Shown here one piece after another: positions 62,079 to 64,000 of a stretch of 64,000 nt of DNA. Every line of letters begins with the position of its first letter. Position 1 is the stretch's first letter. The notes beneath the pieces were generated by a model that was not told the origin of the DNA, searched no databases, and worked only from the letters and a program-made list of their open reading frames with translations. Made by a program: the position numbers and the translations under genes. This stretch comes from Pelomonas sp. Root1217 (GTDB lineage Bacteria > Pseudomonadota > Gammaproteobacteria > Burkholderiales > Burkholderiaceae_C). The stretch is from positions 535,079-599,078 of the forward strand of contig NZ_LMDC01000023.1 in assembly GCF_001425705.1 (NCBI RefSeq), read 5' to 3'.

Positions 62079-64000
62079 TCAGTTACCGCCGTTGCCGGTG
62101 GCGAGCACGAGGCCGTTCACGCCCCCGATCCAGGCCGTGTTGATGTCCACCGCCTGGATGGAGGTGAGATTGAGCAAGGTGCCGCTGGCCTGCTGACGCC
62201 AGGTCTTGCCGCCGTCCTGGGTGGCCAGGATGAGGCCGCCGTCGCCAACGATCCAGCCCACCTTGGCGCTTGCGAACTTGATGTCCCGCAGCGTCAGGTT
62301 GTTGCCGGCCACCTTGAGCGCGGCCCACTTGGCGCCGCTGTCTTCTGACTTGAGCAGCGTGCCTTCCGAACCCACGGCCCACACGGTCTTGGCATCGGAG
62401 AAGGCGAGGGCCTGCAGCGAAGCGGTGGTGCCGGTGTACACGGCGTTCCAAGTAATGCCGGAGTCCGTAGAGACGTACACCGTGCCCGAGCCGCCGACAG
62501 CCACCCAGGACTGATCACTGAAGCGCATCGACGTCACGCCGTAAGGCACGCTCAGTTCCGTCCAGGTCTTGCCGCCGTCCTTGGTGTAGGCCGACAGTGC
62601 GCCACCGTAGCTGCGCTGCGACCAGCCCAGGTTCTCGTTCGAGAAATAGACGCCCGTGTAATACACGCCTGGCGAGACCGGGCTGGTGAGCCAAGTCTGG
62701 CCGCTATCGGTCGACTTGTAGAGGCGACCATCGGAGCCCACCAGCCAGCCAGTCGTCTTGTTGACGAACTGCACCGTCCGCGCCACGCCGAAGTCAGCGC
62801 TCTTGAGCTGCCAACTGGCGCCACCATCCTTCGTGGTGAAGGAGCGGCCGGCCGCGTCGGTCATGAACCCGTTCTTGGAGTCGCTGAAGGCCAGCGAGCC
62901 CGGATTGCTGCTGTAGCTGTCGATACTCGCGATCACCTTGGTCCAGGTCTGGCCCTTGTCCTTGCTCAGGTAGGTAGCACCCTGACTGTCCATGGTGGAC
63001 AGGGTGTTGGCATCCACCCGGCGAAGGTTGTCGCCCGAGTAGCTGGACGAACTCTGGCTATTGGGGTTATTGAGCCTCGTCCAGGTCTGCCCGCCATCCT
63101 CGCTGAGCGCCAGGCCGTAATAGCTGCTGGCCACGATGTCATTGCCGCCCAGCGACACGTAGGAGTAATAGTAGTAATAGGGGTCGTTCAGCGGTACACC
63201 GAGCGCCGTCCACGTCGCGCCACCATCGGTGCTGCGCAGCAGGCCGTTGCCGCCCATGGCCACCAGCGTCTTGGCGTCTGCAGACATGCTGAGCAAACGC
63301 TGCACACCGGTCGACGTGCCCACGCCTTGGACATCCACCTTGGCCCAGGTGGTGCCGCCGTCCTGCGTGACGCGGAAGGTCTCGATGTAGTTGTACTTCT
63401 GCGTCGTCCAGTCGTAGCTGGAGCCCTTGGCAAAGAACGCGGCACGCAGGTCGTCGCGAGCGATCAGGTGAGTAGTATCGAAGTAGCTGCCGGCCGGCGG
63501 CGTGACGTCCAGCGTGCTCGTGTAGTTCGTGCCGCCGTCTGTCGACACGCGAACGCTGTTGTTCTGCAGGCTCCAGAACTTGCCGGTGGACGTGATCAGG
63601 TAGGGAACGGTCGTCAGAGACTTCCAGGTGACGCCGCCGTCCTTGCTGGCAAAGATCAGCCCGTAATAGTTACCGCTGGCGCCCGAGGTGCGGCCAACGT
63701 AGACCGTCTGGGCATCGACAGGCGTGATGGTGGCCATGTCGTAGCTGTACGAGGAGTCGGGCAGCTTGGACACGGCCCAGGTCGTGCCGCCATCGGTCGT
63801 GCGCAGGAGGGCCCCGAAAGCGCCGCTGGCCCAGCCGTTGTTGGCATCGAAGAATTTGATGCCATAGATGGACGCGGTGATGCCCGTGTTCTGGCGAACC
63901 CAGGTGGTGCCGCCATCGGTCGTCTTGAAGATCTCGCCGTTTTCGCCACCGCGCCAAGCCGTCGTGGCATTCAGGAAATGCACGGAGTTGACGCGGTTGC
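62079..64000 (-). CDS. BNR/YCF48-type repeat protein, N-terminus outside the window
   Basis: The frame is open from 64000 to the stop at 62079, giving about 640 residues; the true start is beyond the window. The protein is built of at least ten repeats of about 45-50 residues, each with a D-G-G-x-T-W or D-S-G-x-T-W element (TTDGGTTWVRQ, STDGGATWTAL, SEDGGQTWTRL, SKDKGQTWTKV, TKDGGASWQL, STDSGQTWLTS, TKDGGKTWTEL, SEDSGAKWAAL, TQDGGKTWRQQ), the Asp-box beta-propeller pattern of YCF48/BNR proteins. It is probably exported. The codon use is more mixed (many TAC/TAT and AGC) in Tyr/Ser-rich blades. Function unknown. Confidence 0.88.
   Translation of the reverse strand, partial: NRVNSVHFLNATTAWRGGENGEIFKTTDGGTTWVRQNTGITASIYGIKFFDANNGWASGAFGALLRTTDGGTTWAVSKLPDSSYSYDMATITPVDAQTVYVGRTSGASGNYYGLIFASKDGGVTWKSLTTVPYLITSTGKFWSLQNNSVRVSTDGGTNYTSTLDVTPPAGSYFDTTHLIARDDLRAAFFAKGSSYDWTTQKYNYIETFRVTQDGGTTWAKVDVQGVGTSTGVQRLLSMSADAKTLVAMGGNGLLRSTDGGATWTALGVPLNDPYYYYYSYVSLGGNDIVASSYYGLALSEDGGQTWTRLNNPNSQSSSSYSGDNLRRVDANTLSTMDSQGATYLSKDKGQTWTKVIASIDSYSSNPGSLAFSDSKNGFMTDAAGRSFTTKDGGASWQLKSADFGVARTVQFVNKTTGWLVGSDGRLYKSTDSGQTWLTSPVSPGVYYTGVYFSNENLGWSQRSYGGALSAYTKDGGKTWTELSVPYGVTSMRFSDQSWVAVGGSGTVYVSTDSGITWNAVYTGTTASLQALAFSDAKTVWAVGSEGTLLKSEDSGAKWAALKVAGNNLTLRDIKFASAKVGWIVGDGGLILATQDGGKTWRQQASGTLLNLTSIQAVDINTAWIGGVNGLVLATGNGGN

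Overview
The window is about 64 kb of dense, GC-rich (roughly 68-70 percent by eye) bacterial chromosome with short intergenic gaps, many ATGA/GTGA start-stop overlaps and no rRNA, tRNA, CRISPR array, transposase or phage gene that I could find. GTP-dependent PEP carboxykinase, PEP-CTERM proteins with an exosortase-type CAAX protease relative, YbdK, RlmJ, QueA/Tgt, DUF2145 and the 'translational machinery protein' family together point to a betaproteobacterium of the order Burkholderiales, probably near Roseateles, Mitsuaria, Rubrivivax or Leptothrix. That placement is inference from gene content.

Layout. 1-8.2 kb: the end of a LytS-type kinase, its LytTR regulator, an M14 peptidase, a Fic protein with a palindromic promoter, a LacI regulator coupled to rlmJ, an Old Yellow Enzyme and a secreted beta-helix protein. 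8.2-11.3 kb: MOSC protein, cation/proton antiporter and YbdK ligase. 11.3-15.6 kb (minus strand): two PEP-CTERM proteins, an ADYC-type secreted protein, a tiny secreted xxxNG pentad-repeat protein, a gene-free stretch, and an ECF sigma/anti-sigma pair. 15.9-22 kb: pckG, two near-identical DUF3185 membrane proteins flanking a secreted beta-helix glycosidase-like protein, DUF924 and a barrel-like protein. 22.2-25.3 kb: MoxR ATPase, CoxE-like VWA protein, BON protein and CoxG-like protein. 25.5-34.6 kb: acyltransferase, a ferritin/CDGSH fusion overlapping a hybrid histidine kinase, DUF488, glutaredoxin, WYL regulator, VOC protein and a GDT1 transporter. 34.7-43 kb: DUF805, a LysR/SDR divergent pair, an orphan small gene, glpK/glpD, EamA transporter, phosphoesterase and YecA-like protein.

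43.1-48.7 kb: a trehalose-use operon (TonB-dependent receptor, MFS transporter, cytoplasmic GH37 trehalase) behind a promoter with two LacI-type operators. 48.8-56.9 kb: a CAAX-protease relative, an XRE regulator and a seven-gene translationally coupled operon: YiaA/B-like, STM0539-like, DUF2145, MFS-PlsC acyltransferase fusion, small membrane protein, Lgt-like protein with a changed signature, and a cysteine-rich radical SAM protein of the COG1964/tetraether-synthase type. This last operon looks like an uncharacterised membrane-lipid modification system and is the most promising novelty here. 57-64 kb: tgt and queA (queuosine) interleaved with a substrate-binding protein and a YigZ protein, a His-rich 'translational machinery' protein behind an FNR-like box, another substrate-binding protein, and the C-terminal part of a BNR/YCF48-repeat protein running off the window end.
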